Source: Platynereis dumerilii
Lineage: Eukaryota; Annelida; Polychaeta; Phyllodocida; Nereididae
Length of the DNA stretch: 64,000 nt
Reading direction: 5' to 3'
NCBI GenBank assembly: GCA_026936325.1
Contig: JAPTHN010000183.1
Coordinates: forward strand, 1 to 64,000
In this document: positions 46,940 through 58,351 of the stretch, piece after piece
Numbering within the stretch: position 1 is the stretch's first letter
Layout of the letters: each line of letters opens with the position of its first letter
Position numbers and translations under genes: made by a program
Notes under the pieces: model-generated
What the model saw: the letters and a program-made list of their open reading frames with translations, nothing else
Databases searched by the model: none
Told to the model about the DNA's origin: nothing

Positions 46940-47689
46940 TGAAGTTTTTCAGGATAAGGGAACTAAGGTGGTTACTAAGACATGAAACACCCACTTATGA
47001 GCTACTTAGGTACTAACACTAGTAGCCATGGCCCCTTAAATGGGTCCTTACAGCACATTTGGCTACTTATGACAACTGTAAGGCACCTAAGAATCCACTA
47101 ACAGCCAAACATAGGTACTTATGGGTACTTATGTTAGTTCCATCCACTTGCAGAGCATGAAGTCTACTAAGAAAGTCCCCTTAGAAGGATTACATAAGTG
47201 AGAATGCCTAAGGTGAAAATCCTTTGTTTGACAAACTTTGCAGATTTCATTTCGCATTGGTTCATCAAGCCCATACTGAGGAAAACATACCAGTTAACTG
47301 ACTTGCATTGTTTTACCAACACATTCATAATCTTGATAAACTGACAAATCAAGAAGCGCAGCAGCAAACCCACGACTGCACAGTTCTGTTGCTGGAACAA
47401 TGTGATAGAGCATGTGCTATCAATTTTTCTGTAAAAAAAGACCTTGATATAGGCCTACATGCCAAAGTTTCAGATATGTACAATCAAACTTTTTATTGGA
47501 AGGATGTTGGATGAGGGGATGGGGTCTAGACTAAAACCGATTTTACTTGATTTTCAGTGCCTCTAAATCAATAATTTTGGTTTGAATAGAATAAAATTAT
47601 CAATGAGATGAATAATCTTCCAAAACCCAAAAAAATAAATTGTACTGTAAATGCTGCATGCATTCAGGAATTTACTCAAATTCTCACTA

Positions 47690-48860
47690 GGGGAGACTGG
47701 GGCAGGTTGTAACTTTTATAAACCATCGTTAATTTGAAACTAAATCAGGCAGATGATTCCCTAATTTGATACATGAAGCTAGTGTTGGAGGTTCGAGACC
47801 TGCCTCCTTTGATGGTCATATTCTGATGGTGTGGGCCTTGGCTCAGTTGCACCAGAAAAAAATGTCATTTTTAATTGTGAAAATATGTACTAAAAATGTA
47901 TAGATAAAACTTGAAATACAATTGGCCAGTGCTGAATTAGCAACATGAATGTCTCCTGCCCCATGTAACTTATAATTTAACATGTTTAACTGATATGTTG
48001 TCAGAATTGTGAGTTACACTTAAGCTGTTATTTGGGTGACATTGTCCCCAAACCAATTTTGGAGTGACTGGTGGCATGATATGATACATTTAGACAACCA
48101 ATAAATTGTGTCATTATAAGATACTATAACAAACCTGTTATATGCTGCAAGTATTATAGGAATAATTGAAATATGAGAAAAAAAGGTAAAATACTTGACA
48201 AGTCACTCTTAACATGTCTGTGGTGTTACGTCACATATTTGCTAGGATGACACAGACTGGGGAATGAAAATGAAGTATCCAAGTGTTGCAACAGAGAGAT
48301 TCTGTGTTCTTGTCAACCCCAGTACTGTTATAAAGATGTATTCCTCTTTTTAGTTTTTAAATTATTCCAAAAATGTGTGAATATTCAGTTTTTTTAATCG
48401 TGAGATTGTCTTTCAGTTTTTCTGAAGTGAATACTGACATTAATTTCTAAAATGTTCCTTCACCATTCCCATATACTGTCTATGTCTGAGAGTCATCTCA
48501 TGTCTTATGGCCCAGAAATATACCAATTTGGAATGACAAAGAGGAAATCATCATGTTACACTACGGAATATATGGTAAATCGTTACACCACGACAACATG
48601 TAACACCACAGACGAATCCAAGAAATTGTCATTTCAGAGTATGTAAGTTTAAAAAAAAAGGGATCAACCAACCTGACTAATCCAGTGATAAACCTTACAG
48701 CAACACAGGGTTCAGATGTGCAACCTAGATTTCTTATCGAAGGTCCACAATTATCTCCCAAATTGTTGGGTCCCATTGTTTTAATTGCTTCACAAAGTAA
48801 GTTTTTTTTAATAGAAAATCACCCCAAGGCAAAAACGACACAACTTACCTAATTCTCCCC
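47690..48860. mobile_element. Tc1/mariner-like MITE, GGGGAGACTGGGGCAGGTTGT family
   Basis: GGGGAGACTGGGGCAGGTTG at the left pairs with CAACTTACCTAATTCTCCCC at the right with some mismatches. Both sides have TA (47688-47689; 48861-48862). It lies wholly inside the 46940-49391 transposon, and no coding frame was found. Confidence 0.75.
48213..48614. repeat. Inner inverted repeat, TCTGTGGTGTTAC ends
   Basis: ATGTCTGTGGTGTTACG at 48214 mirrors TGTAACACCACAGACG ending at 48614. GTTACACCACGAC and GTTACACTACGG lie just inside the right end, so the motif is again multi-copy. This could be a third nesting level or internal repeats of the 47690-48860 element. Confidence 0.55.
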
Positions 48861-49391
48861 TACTTTATTTTTTTAGTAAAAATTTGAATAATACACAACT
48901 GCACATGTGCCAGGCCCCACTGACAAATGTTAGAAATATTCATTCCACAATATTTATGTTAATATACATGTTTGAAGAAGGAGGATGCATACCTACACCA
49001 AATTCATGTTGTTAACAGAAGGCCTCGGTTTAACAATGCATATTTTTATGGTCTTATATGGATCGATTAATTTTGATTTTATACGTAATTTAAAAGCTTT
49101 GCCGAAGGTTTAAATGCTCATATTTGCTGTAATGCATGTAAACCTTGTCATATTGCATTATGGGTTTGCTCAAGCGCAGTCTATGCTTGAACACAATCTG
49201 GTCTTTGTTTATTTCACACATTAGGATATTGATATTTAATCTCAATATTATGACAAACACAGAAACTTTGCGATGAAATTATATAAAACTGAGAAAAACA
49301 GTTCTGTAATCCCTCTAAGGAACCTCCACCAAGAATAAGGGGCCTTAGTGTCTTAGTAGCCAGCTAAGTTCCCTTATCCTGAAAAACTTCA

Positions 49392-50355
49392 CTAAACCAC
49401 AATAGGCAGTGAAGTTCTGGCAAAAAACCATGTGATTCACACCATGTGGTTCAGCGTTGTCACATGGGTGATGCCAAGCTGGTTTTGGGAATCAACTTAG
49501 TTCCCTGCCAAAACTCAGATGGCACCACTGATTTTGTTTAATTCTTGTTTAACATGAAAAATATTAGAACTATCCACAATAAATGGGGATATTTTTACTT
49601 GAGAATAAATAATAGTTAAGTCAAAATAATTTATGTATCCTCTTTGTTATAACCAAATCACACCAAACAGAAAATAGCGATTTCCTATTTTACTGATATA
49701 TCAATATATCATCAACACCTGTACTATCCTTGCACAAATACTCTACCTGTATCATCATACATATCATCCTGAAATCCATAATGTTATTACCAATTCATGC
49801 CATTTACCAATGGACCACAATGGAAATATGTTTCAACTTTATTGTGCCATCCAGGGTCTCATTATGTATATATTATATTTAATGGACCAAATAAATCAAT
49901 CAATCAAAAAAAAAAAAGTCTGGGTGCACATGCACTTGATGACGTCAAGAAATTGTGCACTGTTGAGTTGCTGGTCTTTTCATGACTTGAACATGCCATG
50001 TTTGGAGGTCTGAAACAAAGAATTTGTCTAGCATTTCTGTAGCAACCAAAAATGTTGTTTGTTTGCACATGAAAGATCCTGGTGTTCATAGTCCCAAAAC
50101 TCAATGGTTATCAATAGGAAAATTATAAAAGTTAAGTAAGAATTCATTCAATACTTGAATTTTATCACCCGCTTTTCAGAATTTGTCTAAGAATTTGTTT
50201 ATCCTCGAAAATGCGGTTTATTTAAACGCAAAAAATCACAAATTTCCAGTGAGTCTTTTCTCTTATGCGAAACATGCTAAGTTAATAGCCTTGGTTCTCA
50301 AAAAACAGAGGATCAGAAAATTATGAAAGTTGCAAAATATTTTATACAATGCTTG
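49392..50355. other. No gene seen
   Basis: AT-rich sequence. A short ATAAATCAATCAATCAAAAAAA tail at 49888-49918 suggests the 3' end of a small retroposon on the plus strand. Confidence 0.4.
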
Positions 50356-50359
50356 CTTT

Positions 50360-51090
50360 TGATGATGAATTTGGTTTGAATTTTTTTTTCTCAAAATCTA
50401 TAGCAGACTAAGCCTTAGAGGAAGAGAATGTGTCAAAAAGATGTCTAAAATCGGCTAGCTTCATCATGACCAATGACTCAGTTTTTACATGTACATTGAA
50501 ACTCTCATCACAAATCAGCAACTATTGAACAATTCTTTTTTTCATTTATGGAATCTGCGTGTGTTGTCCTTGTAGTTTGGTTAAATATTTTTTTCTCAAA
50601 CTCTATAGCAGATTTTGAACCTCTGAGAGGAGGGATTTCTAAAAGATTGTCAACAATTGGCACTCTGAGGTCATAGCTCAGTTAGTGCATGCTGAAATGT
50701 ATCTCATCACAAATCATTATTTATTGGCTCACAAAATTCATTTTTATATTTCTAGAATCTATGAGTATTGTGTTTGAAAGTTGATTTGGTTTTGAATTTT
50801 TTTCGCCAACTTTATAGCAGACTTTATACCTCTGAATGAAAGGATTTCTCAAAAAATTGTCAAAAATCTGCATTCTGACGTAACTCAGTTTGTGCATGTT
50901 GATATGTATCTCATCATAAGTCATTAATGATTGGCACACAATATTCATTTTTACATTTCTAGAATCTGTGTGTATTGTGCTTGAATGTGGATTTGCTTTG
51001 AATTTTTTTCTCAAACTTTATAGCAGACTTCAAATCTCTGGATGCAAAGAAGTCTCAAACAAATTGTCCAAAATGTCAATTTTTTGGCAA
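50360..51090 (+). repeat. Tandem repeat of about 205 bp, four diverged copies
   Basis: The marker CTCAAACT.TATAGCAGA.TT recurs at about 50390, 50596, 50806 and 51010. Each is followed at the same spacing by CTCA...CATGT..ATT..ATCTCATCACAAATCA and TTTCTAGAATCTGTGTGTATTG. The spacing of about 205 bp is constant. No coding potential. Confidence 0.85.
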
Positions 51091-54000
51091 TTTAGTGCTC
51101 AATCTAGAAGAAACTAATACTGGTAGGAGCACAAAATGATTTCCCAAAGGAGTCTCTTGAAATACGCATCTTTTGACATCAAAACTGTCTTTCTAACTTT
51201 AATTTTGTCAGAGCATTTAATATGTTAATAAAGAAAAATATGCTTAGTTAAAATTCACTTGCTGAAGAAAGCAATAGCTTTGTTTTGGCAACAATTTTTA
51301 TCCAGCTTAAGTGGTGTGGAATTTTGTTTCCTGTATTATGCTTTTTAAATTTTGTAATTCGGGCTACTATTGAGGTCTGTTGGTCCGATTTTGCACAGAA
51401 AGTAATGCATCTCCCATGAAATTAGTTGATGTGCCACTCCCAAGGTGACGTCTCAACATGAGGATTCCCATGGAGCCCAATAGTGGCGTCACATCTTGGG
51501 CACATGGGGTCTTGCACCAATTTTTTATTGTTATAGTATAATTAATGTAAAGGGAAGTCACGCAAAATGCTTGTCTGTACACCCTGTTTTCAACTCACTG
51601 GTACAACCAAACAATATACAATTTCATTCAACTGAATAGCCACGCTCATAGCAAATGCCCTGAAGTACAAGTCCTGAAAATTTGGTGGTCCTGAGGCAAG
51701 TAGGTGCGAGTACCTGGCCAGTCAAAGGAATGCTTGATTTCTCTTTCTTGGCTTGATCTTACCGCCAAGTTCGTCAGAATGGAAGTTAGGCAAATACTGG
51801 GCTATTCTATGCTCTCCTGAAAATTCTAAACGTCTTGGGCTCCCTACAAATATTTCAATCAAGAGTTAGACCCTGTATACACAAATCACACACCTTGTGA
51901 ACGTCATCTTCTTCTTGGTATTGTTGATATATGACATTTTGTCCAAAAATTTGTCCCCAAGCTTGACATTTTCCTCCATTTTGGATTAGCTCTGCAGCAT
52001 ATGACGTCACCTATAACGTCTAATCTGATTGGTTGATTAAAGAAATTAATCCGCCACTGTGACATCATAAATGATGACGTCACTTATTGCTGAGAATTTC
52101 AACTTCAAAGAGAGGCTATGATACAGAGATCATTGACCTCCAAGTGTGAGGGGCCTTCTGCAATTAAATGCAGCCTATTGCTTGATCTTGGCTTATTGTC
52201 ACACATTCACAGTCTGATCCAGAAAGAAAAGGTGAAACCGTTACAATTCTTAATCTGGCAGTTAAATTTAGCTTGCAGATTCAGTCATGGGGAAAGTCCA
52301 GCAAGTTTTTTCCCCGATTTTGTTTTTCAGTCGATCATAGGCACAGACAGAAATATATAGTAGCCCCCCCCCCCCTCCAGGTATAAAGTAATTCAGCTGC
52401 TTGTCAGTGCTTCAATAGTACATTGTTAATTAATAAATTATTATGAAATTCGCACAGCACTTAATTTTTTTAGGGCTAATGTCACCCTGCATATGAATAT
52501 ATCCAACCAATTTAAAGCTTCACAAAATAATGGATCAGCCTATTCGGGCTTTTGGTCAAGCCTTACTAAGTTCTGCTTTCGTCTTTCTTGGGACCTGCTG
52601 AAGTGCGTGGCCATTTACTGCCAATAGCCCATTGCTGCTGCATGCACATTATTGTAACCATAATATTCAAGCGGTTATTAAGGAATAAAATATTTTCCAT
52701 GACTTTTTAAATTTTTTCATGCCTTTCCATGACTGCAGCTTTCAATCTATTTCTGGGAATTCTGAATGAGGTGTGCGTTTGTGTACTGATAGGTGTCAAG
52801 GTGAATTGCACTGACACAGTGGCATGGAGTCAATATATATAATGTATAGGCCCATATGGGGCCTCATTCAACAACAGAAATTGCCATTAATTGGGGTAAA
52901 ACACATAACACATTAATAGCAAAGATTGGAAGACAGACAATCACAAAGGCATGCTGCAGTTTGGCTGTCATGAACATCCTCACCTCTCAACTGGACCACC
53001 CTGACCACAAGTGCCTCATTTTAAGCTATTGAGGTCCATGGCACTTCAGCATGTGCGTTAATGGGTATGCGAGATGCCTCCTGCAAAAACTACTGGATGG
53101 ATTTAGATTGCCTTTGTCATGATGTGTTCATTTTGTACTACACAGTACCTGTCTACCTGATTAAATTTTGGAGGCTATTTATTGGAGCTTTTTGGGGCCC
53201 ACAGTTAAAGAAATCTGAAAGAGGCCTCTACCATGCTGCATGCATTATAATATTTTCCTGCAGCACTAGCGGCCTAGGGGGTATATATTTCTACATTTTC
53301 TCTGCAAAAAAGGCCATAAAACGTCCATAGAAGGTGCCAAAGGACTAAATTAGCAAAATTTCCATGTTTATTTGATGAAATCCGACCAGAATTGACAAAA
53401 TTAGCATGAAATTGTAGAAAATCCAAAGAATGCTGCTGCAAGTTCTACGATGAGTCAATAGAATTTTAGGCCTAAGTCCTGATCATCTTCTTATGTGCAG
53501 CATCTTGCACGAGTCTACGATCAATTATAAGTGGACAGCGAAGCTATGTGCTCTCTGAGTGCCCGTTCTGGTTGTGAAGTTGTAACAAAAAGATTAACCT
53601 TCCTCCGGTGTAATACACACAGTAATTCATAATTTCATTGGACTTGTTGGCAGGGCAAGTGTAAACGAGCCTTGCAATGAGAGGATGGTCATGAAGTAAA
53701 TTTATACATGTATGTATGTGATATTGGGAAGATGGGGATGAACCTGTAGGCTGGGGGGTTTTCATGACTAAGTGAGTTTAAAAGACTTCATAACTGAAAA
53801 TTGCTTTTATATATTTTATTTAAACGCCTTTGTCAAAATACGAAGGTTTAGTTAAAAACAAAAATTAAAGGAGAGCCTTGCAATGTCTAATTTGTAAAGG
53901 AATGTAGGTTTTACGTGGCATTAAGAATTATTTGTTTAATATATTTTATTTAGCCAGTCTAGCACCAGACTGGCATACAACTGGTGGGGGATGGGGGTAG

Positions 54001-54325
54001 ATACATTCTGCCATCGCCCCCCCTCCTCCCATGCACTTGTAGACTCAACATGACAAATTTCTTTGTTAGCAATCTTAATTTCAAAGTCACTAGAAGCATT
54101 TTTTCCTTTTGGATTTACATAACATGCAATTTGTTTTATTTACATTTGGTGAAAGTTTGTTAGCATTAACTCAATCATACACATGGCTTGGAGAGTGTCT
54201 GCTCAGAGGGTATTTTAGTGAAGAAATAGGCCTACTGGTTATTTATTGCATACAGGATAGTGTACTTCAAATGTCTTGCAGCCAGGTGATCTTTTGAACT
54301 GACTCAAAAAGTTTCTTATTGCTTA
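51091..54325. other. No gene seen; CRE-like sites near 52002 and 52075
   Basis: No coding, no clear transposon ends. C-runs occur at 52362-52378 and 54017-54035. The short open frames here (52118-52360, 53061-53330) show no recognisable domain. Confidence 0.4.
52002..52082. promoter_or_regulatory. Two palindromic TGACGTCA sites with a CCAAT-type box between
   Basis: TGACGTCA at 52002-52009 and 52075-52082 is the full cAMP-response-element palindrome. ATTGG at 52028-52032 between them is an inverted CCAAT box. No exon or CpG-rich stretch is attached. Function is inferred from motifs only. Confidence 0.3.
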
Positions 54326-54617
54326 GGGGGCGACCATTATTTTCCAGGGGGGAGGCTTGGAGTTAGCCTTTGCGGGCAATTTATAAATTTCATGGTGACG
54401 ACAGCAGTAATTATTTTATTTGAGTATGCTAAGTTGCTGATAATCCATTCCAAAATCAAGCATCTCGTTTTTAAGAAATATCTCAACCAAAATGGCAGAA
54501 GTTATTTATTTCAAGACTGGTCAAAAAGAATTCATCTATTTCACCAAAGCTGAGCAAGAAATGATTTTTTTTTTTTTACTGTAAGCCCCCCTCCCCCTTG
54601 ATGGTTGCGCCCTTAAA
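54326..54617. mobile_element. Possible MITE with GGGCGACCATTATT-like ends
   Basis: GGGGGCGACCATTATT...GGGGGGAGG at the left and CCCCTCCCCC...GATGGTTGCGCCC at the right are rough inverted copies. No target duplication seen; weak. Confidence 0.4.
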
Positions 54618-54927
54618 TTGACAGCTAATATTTCCAAAGAAATAAGGAATGTTTACATTGGAAATCAGTGGATTACTTCTCCCAAAGATGACACTGTTGC
54701 CATTATGGTTCACTGAATTTCAATTTTGATTACAAGTGCAGAATAGGTGTTTGAAAACAAAATAAAAGCAATGCGATGCCAATGAGTACTCTGAAGCTCA
54801 GATCACTGTAAAATTTGAAATTTTGAGTTAGCTCAAATGATTGAGTGAGATGGTTGCACAATTTGTTTGAGCCGTGAAAGCTTGCCGTTTTGAGTTATGA
54901 TAATCTTTATGTTGTTATAACTTGCAA

Positions 54928-55676
54928 ATAGACATAGACATAGACATAGACAATTTTTATTTGAAATCGGTTTTGATAACATAGAAGAACATTAGTTTAA
55001 AACTAGTGTCACCGATTATATAACAAAATAACAAGTAGATAACATTAAAACAGAATAAAAATAAATTATGAATTATGAAATAAAAATAATTTAAAATAAG
55101 AATAACATCACAATTGAAAAATCTACAGTCAAGATTAAAAACAAAAATTGTAGGCAAATTAAAAAGCATGTTTAGGTACAATAACCTTAAAAACTTCTTT
55201 TTTAAAATTTTGGGCATCCGGTATGGCTTTAACTGACCCCTTAAGTTTATTCCACATGACTGCTCCTTCATGGGAAAAACTTCTCAGTCCATATTTAGTT
55301 GACCTTTTATGGTTAACTTTCAATTGTTCACCTCGTATGAGGTTGTAATTAGAGTCTTTTGTTTGAAACATATCACAAATATATTTTGGCGAGAGGTTAT
55401 TTCTGGCCTTGTATACTTCAAAAACCATAGATAAAGTCCGATTTGTCGCCAGAGTGGTCAAATTAAATTTGTTTAGTAGAAATATATAATCACTTTTATA
55501 GTCACCTGAAACAATTCTCAAACCTCTCTCTTGAAGCTTTTCTAATTTCTTTTCACATTTTTTGTTACAAAAATGCCATACTAACTTACAATAGCTTAGA
55601 TTTGATACAATAAATGATCTAAAAATTGTCATTTTAGCATCAACACTCAAATATTTTGACAATCTTCCTAATGCGC
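54928..55676 (-). mobile_element. 5'-truncated LINE with (GTCTAT)n tail
   Basis: The 3' tail is an ATAGAC repeat at 54928-54952 in plus-strand reading. Only the last 750 bp of the element are present. It lies within the CACTG-ended MITE and so inserted later. Confidence 0.8.
55159..55662 (-). CDS. LINE ORF2 C-terminal fragment
   Basis: 167 codons from the region after the RT catalytic core: SFIVSNLSYCKLVWHFCNK, KKLEKLQERGLRIV, FEVYKARNNLSPKYICDMF and RSFSHEGAVMWNKL are the usual C-terminal blocks of CR1/Jockey-type ORF2. The catalytic YADD is upstream of the truncation and absent. The fragment is open but cannot be functional. Confidence 0.75.
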   Translation of the reverse strand: MSKYLSVDAKMTIFRSFIVSNLSYCKLVWHFCNKKCEKKLEKLQERGLRIVSGDYKSDYIFLLNKFNLTTLATNRTLSMVFEVYKARNNLSPKYICDMFQTKDSNYNLIRGEQLKVNHKRSTKYGLRSFSHEGAVMWNKLKGSVKAIPDAQNFKKEVFKVIVPKHAF

Positions 55677-55771
55677 ATAGCTGCCAAGCAACAAGCTATC
55701 TTGGCTCAAAGGAATTGTGCAACCATCTCACTCAATCAATTAAGCTAAGTCAAAATTCAAAATTTACAGTG

Positions 55772-57400
55772 ATATGTGACGCAGGCTTGGTCCCAGGGTT
55801 TCTGTTGGCCCATTAATTGTGTGTGCTCAAATAATTGGCCCTTGGGACCCAGTGACGTCTGAAAAAGTGGGTCCCCTTCAAAATCTCTGGGTCTTCATCA
55901 CACTTTGTTTTTGCCACAGTAAATTGAATTGAGATGAATCATGAGTACATCATGGCAATCATCGATATCAGTTCTTGAACTTCGTGTGATGTCAAAGTAG
56001 GAGCTCTGCTGTGGTTCATTTTGACTCTCAGGTTCTTTTAACTTTTGATTAAAAGTCCAAAAAATGCCAAGTACTCTGACTTATCAAGATCTATATTAAT
56101 AGGCCTAAACTGCTTACACTTAAAAACGCACACCTCTTAAAAGAGACAGAACTTGTAAACTACTCAAGATATTTCTTTACAACCTTCCAAGTCTGATTAA
56201 CCCCTTGGTCAAATACTTTGAAAGTTTGAAGAAAATCACAATTTGTAAGATTGTTTCAAATTTGATATTCACAAAGTCGAATAAGGCTGTGATGTGAAGA
56301 ATATGCATCACATCCATATAAATTATCAGTCAATCATTTTCAAAATGTCTACTTCAAATGTCTACTTCAAACATAAACACCAGCAACTTAATTTCTTGGT
56401 TGTGTTTGATTGGAATTGAGTGAATTAATTCTCCCAAACGATTGCATTGATTACCATTGGGTAAGTTCAGTGATGTGGGGGTCCTTAGACAGTGTGAATT
56501 GCACTTTACCAGTTGACTGACCCTTCAAAGTGTGATACCCCCAAAAGACACTCAGGGCAATTGGTGATTGCAATTCAGCATTGCCTGACACTCAGAATTG
56601 AAGCTACACTTCTCATTGCCTCACTGGGAGCCTGAATTAAATTGTGACCTCCAGGTGACGCCACATGACAATATAGTGACGTCAACCTAGTAGTGACGTC
56701 ACTGTGATGGTTTTTCACATCCCTGTTATTTTTGCCAAGTGTGCAAAGGCAATGAGTCCCACGCTTGAAGCTTAATATAGCTATTTTTACTGGCAGCAGA
56801 TGTACTTGTGAGGTAAAAAAGCTTATACTGATCGATTCCCTGTCAATTGTTAGTTTTAATCTTGCAATAACATGTTGTTTTATTTTCGACCAATCATAAA
56901 AATCTTCAGGCTTTACTTCATTTCCAAGATGGAGTCCAAAGGACAGTTTGTGTCACCCAAAATAAATAAAAACACTCAGACAGAAATACTGAAGGGCTGC
57001 TGATGCTTGGAACTGCATGTCGCTCATACATTTAGTCAAGGGCTCAAGTTTCTGCCAGATTTCAGCCACCTGCTCAGGTCAGTTCTCTCAAAAAGTTGCC
57101 TTGAATCTTGAAAAACTGGCGTTTTTTGTTAGGATGAACTTGGCAGTCAGAACTTGAGTCCTACTTTTGGAGGTGTTGTCATGATTTCAGTTGACATTTT
57201 GGGCCTTAATACTTCACCTAGATCCACGAAATTTGGCACACTGTTAGATTAAACATTTGTCTTCGTTTTTCTTTAATGTTTTATGGGCATAAGTGACAAA
57301 TGACCTGACCAAGCAACTCTTTGTGAGTGAAGGTCTGCTCACAGCGTGACTTCCCTTTATATTTTATTATATAAATAGACACCTGAACTTGGCACAGAAG
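55772..57400. other. No gene seen; CRE-like pair at 56677-56701
   Basis: TGACGTCA occurs at 56677-56684 and 56694-56701, 17 bp apart, next to GTGACGCCACATGACA. Nothing coding. Confidence 0.4.
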
Positions 57401-57404
57401 CCCC

Positions 57405-58042
57405 TGTGATCTTGGGTAGCTCTGGACCCCTGGGACAGGGGTCATGAATCCTCCCATTGGAAAATCATGAGATTCGGAGGACATGGTCTGGGAGAACTGA
57501 GTTTTCACTCATTTTCCATGTGTTTTGTACCAACATAGTGATATATTCCAAAAGTATACAATTTTTGCTGCTGACTGCACCTCATTTCATCTCAAATAGT
57601 CACTTGAATAAATGTTTAATTGTCATTTGAAACTGGAAAAGTGATTTTGATCCTTATACACTGAACAAATGGCCTCTTGTCATTGGTTCAAAAAGAGTTA
57701 TGTCACAACAAACAACTATGATGTCACAGGTAATACTTGTGATGTCACAATGGTAATGTCACAATTCAAAGTGAGGCTAATGGCTTTCTCTCACAATTTT
57801 TGACATTTCTCTATATTCAAATTATTTTATGACAGGCTAGTCTTTGTGGAAATGATTTCAAAATTAGTGCCGACAGTAGTAAAATATATGGCCCATCGTA
57901 ATACAAAATTTCATCAAATTTGGACAGAAATTGACTGATTTAGACCACTTCTCCAGACACAATGTCAAAATCTCATGATTTTCCATGGGATGACCCATGA
58001 CCCATGCTAGGCATGGGTCCTAGGGCTACATCTTGGGTACAT
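57405..58042. mobile_element. Foldback element, CTTGGGTAGCTCTGGACCC ends
   Basis: The left arm 57411-57477 (GGGTAGCTCTGGACCC...GGGGTCATGA...GGAAAATCATGAGATT) is an imperfect reverse complement of the right arm 57966-58042 (AATCTCATGATTTTCCA...GACCCATGA...GGGTCCTAGGGCTAC). The region between is unremarkable. It lies just before the last recognised STING exon. Confidence 0.65.
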
Positions 58043-58115
58043 AATATGTTATCGTTGTGAACCACATGCATCTCATTATCTGATGTTGTTATGCAAACAA
58101 TGGGCAGTGAAGTGA

Positions 58116-58146
58116 TGACGTCACAATGTTTTGACGCTCTGATTGG
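58116..58146. promoter_or_regulatory. CRE palindrome plus inverted CCAAT box 200 bp before a STING exon
   Basis: TGACGTCA at 58116-58123 and ATTGG at 58142-58146 precede the exon at 58352. They could mark an internal promoter giving a short transcript. They could also be chance or part of the TGATGTCA-rich stretch at 57700-57770. Motif evidence only. Confidence 0.25.
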
Positions 58147-58351
58147 TCGGTGTGGTTGCTAGGGATCTTTTTACGGCCATTCAAACAAAATAGTGCCCCT
58201 TGAAATTATTAATTATTTTTACTGGAGGTCTATTTTTATTGTGGGATATAAATGAATATATTTTTATTAATTGGAAAAGCCAATGAATAATAAATTTTAT
58301 TTCCATTATAGGCCTATAATATTTAAACATTTGTTTGTGATCTGTTTTCAG

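Larger units (their letters stand above)
46940..49391. mobile_element. DNA transposon with 43-bp ends and repeated CTTAGTA motif, host to nested elements
   Basis: TGAAGTTTTTCAGGATAAGG at the left mirrors CCTTATCCTGAAAAACTTCA at the right. The match extends about 43 bp to TTACTAAGACA/TGTCTTAGTA. Variants of GGTACTTAG/CCTTAGAA/CACCTAAG recur in the outer 250 bp on the left and 60 bp on the right. It cuts the LINE fragment at 46939. A TA-flanked element at 47690-48860 is nested inside. No transposase frame. Confidence 0.8.
54804..55771. mobile_element. CACTG-ended foldback MITE split by a LINE fragment
   Basis: The left arm, from CACTGTAAAATTTGAAATTT through ATTGAGTGAGATGGTTGCAC, is the reverse complement of the right arm ending at 55771; the arms are about 90 bp. 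AT flanks both ends. A truncated LINE fills most of the interior (54928-55676). Superfamily uncertain. Confidence 0.85.
26259..58351 (+). other. STING intron of about 32 kb
   Basis: The exon ending at 26258 and the exon starting at 58352 are phase-matched and continuous in the alignment to STING, so the DNA between them is inferred to be one intron. It contains no exon I can recognise. Its content is listed separately: LINEs on both strands, nested DNA transposons, minisatellites and tandem repeats. Confidence 0.75.
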
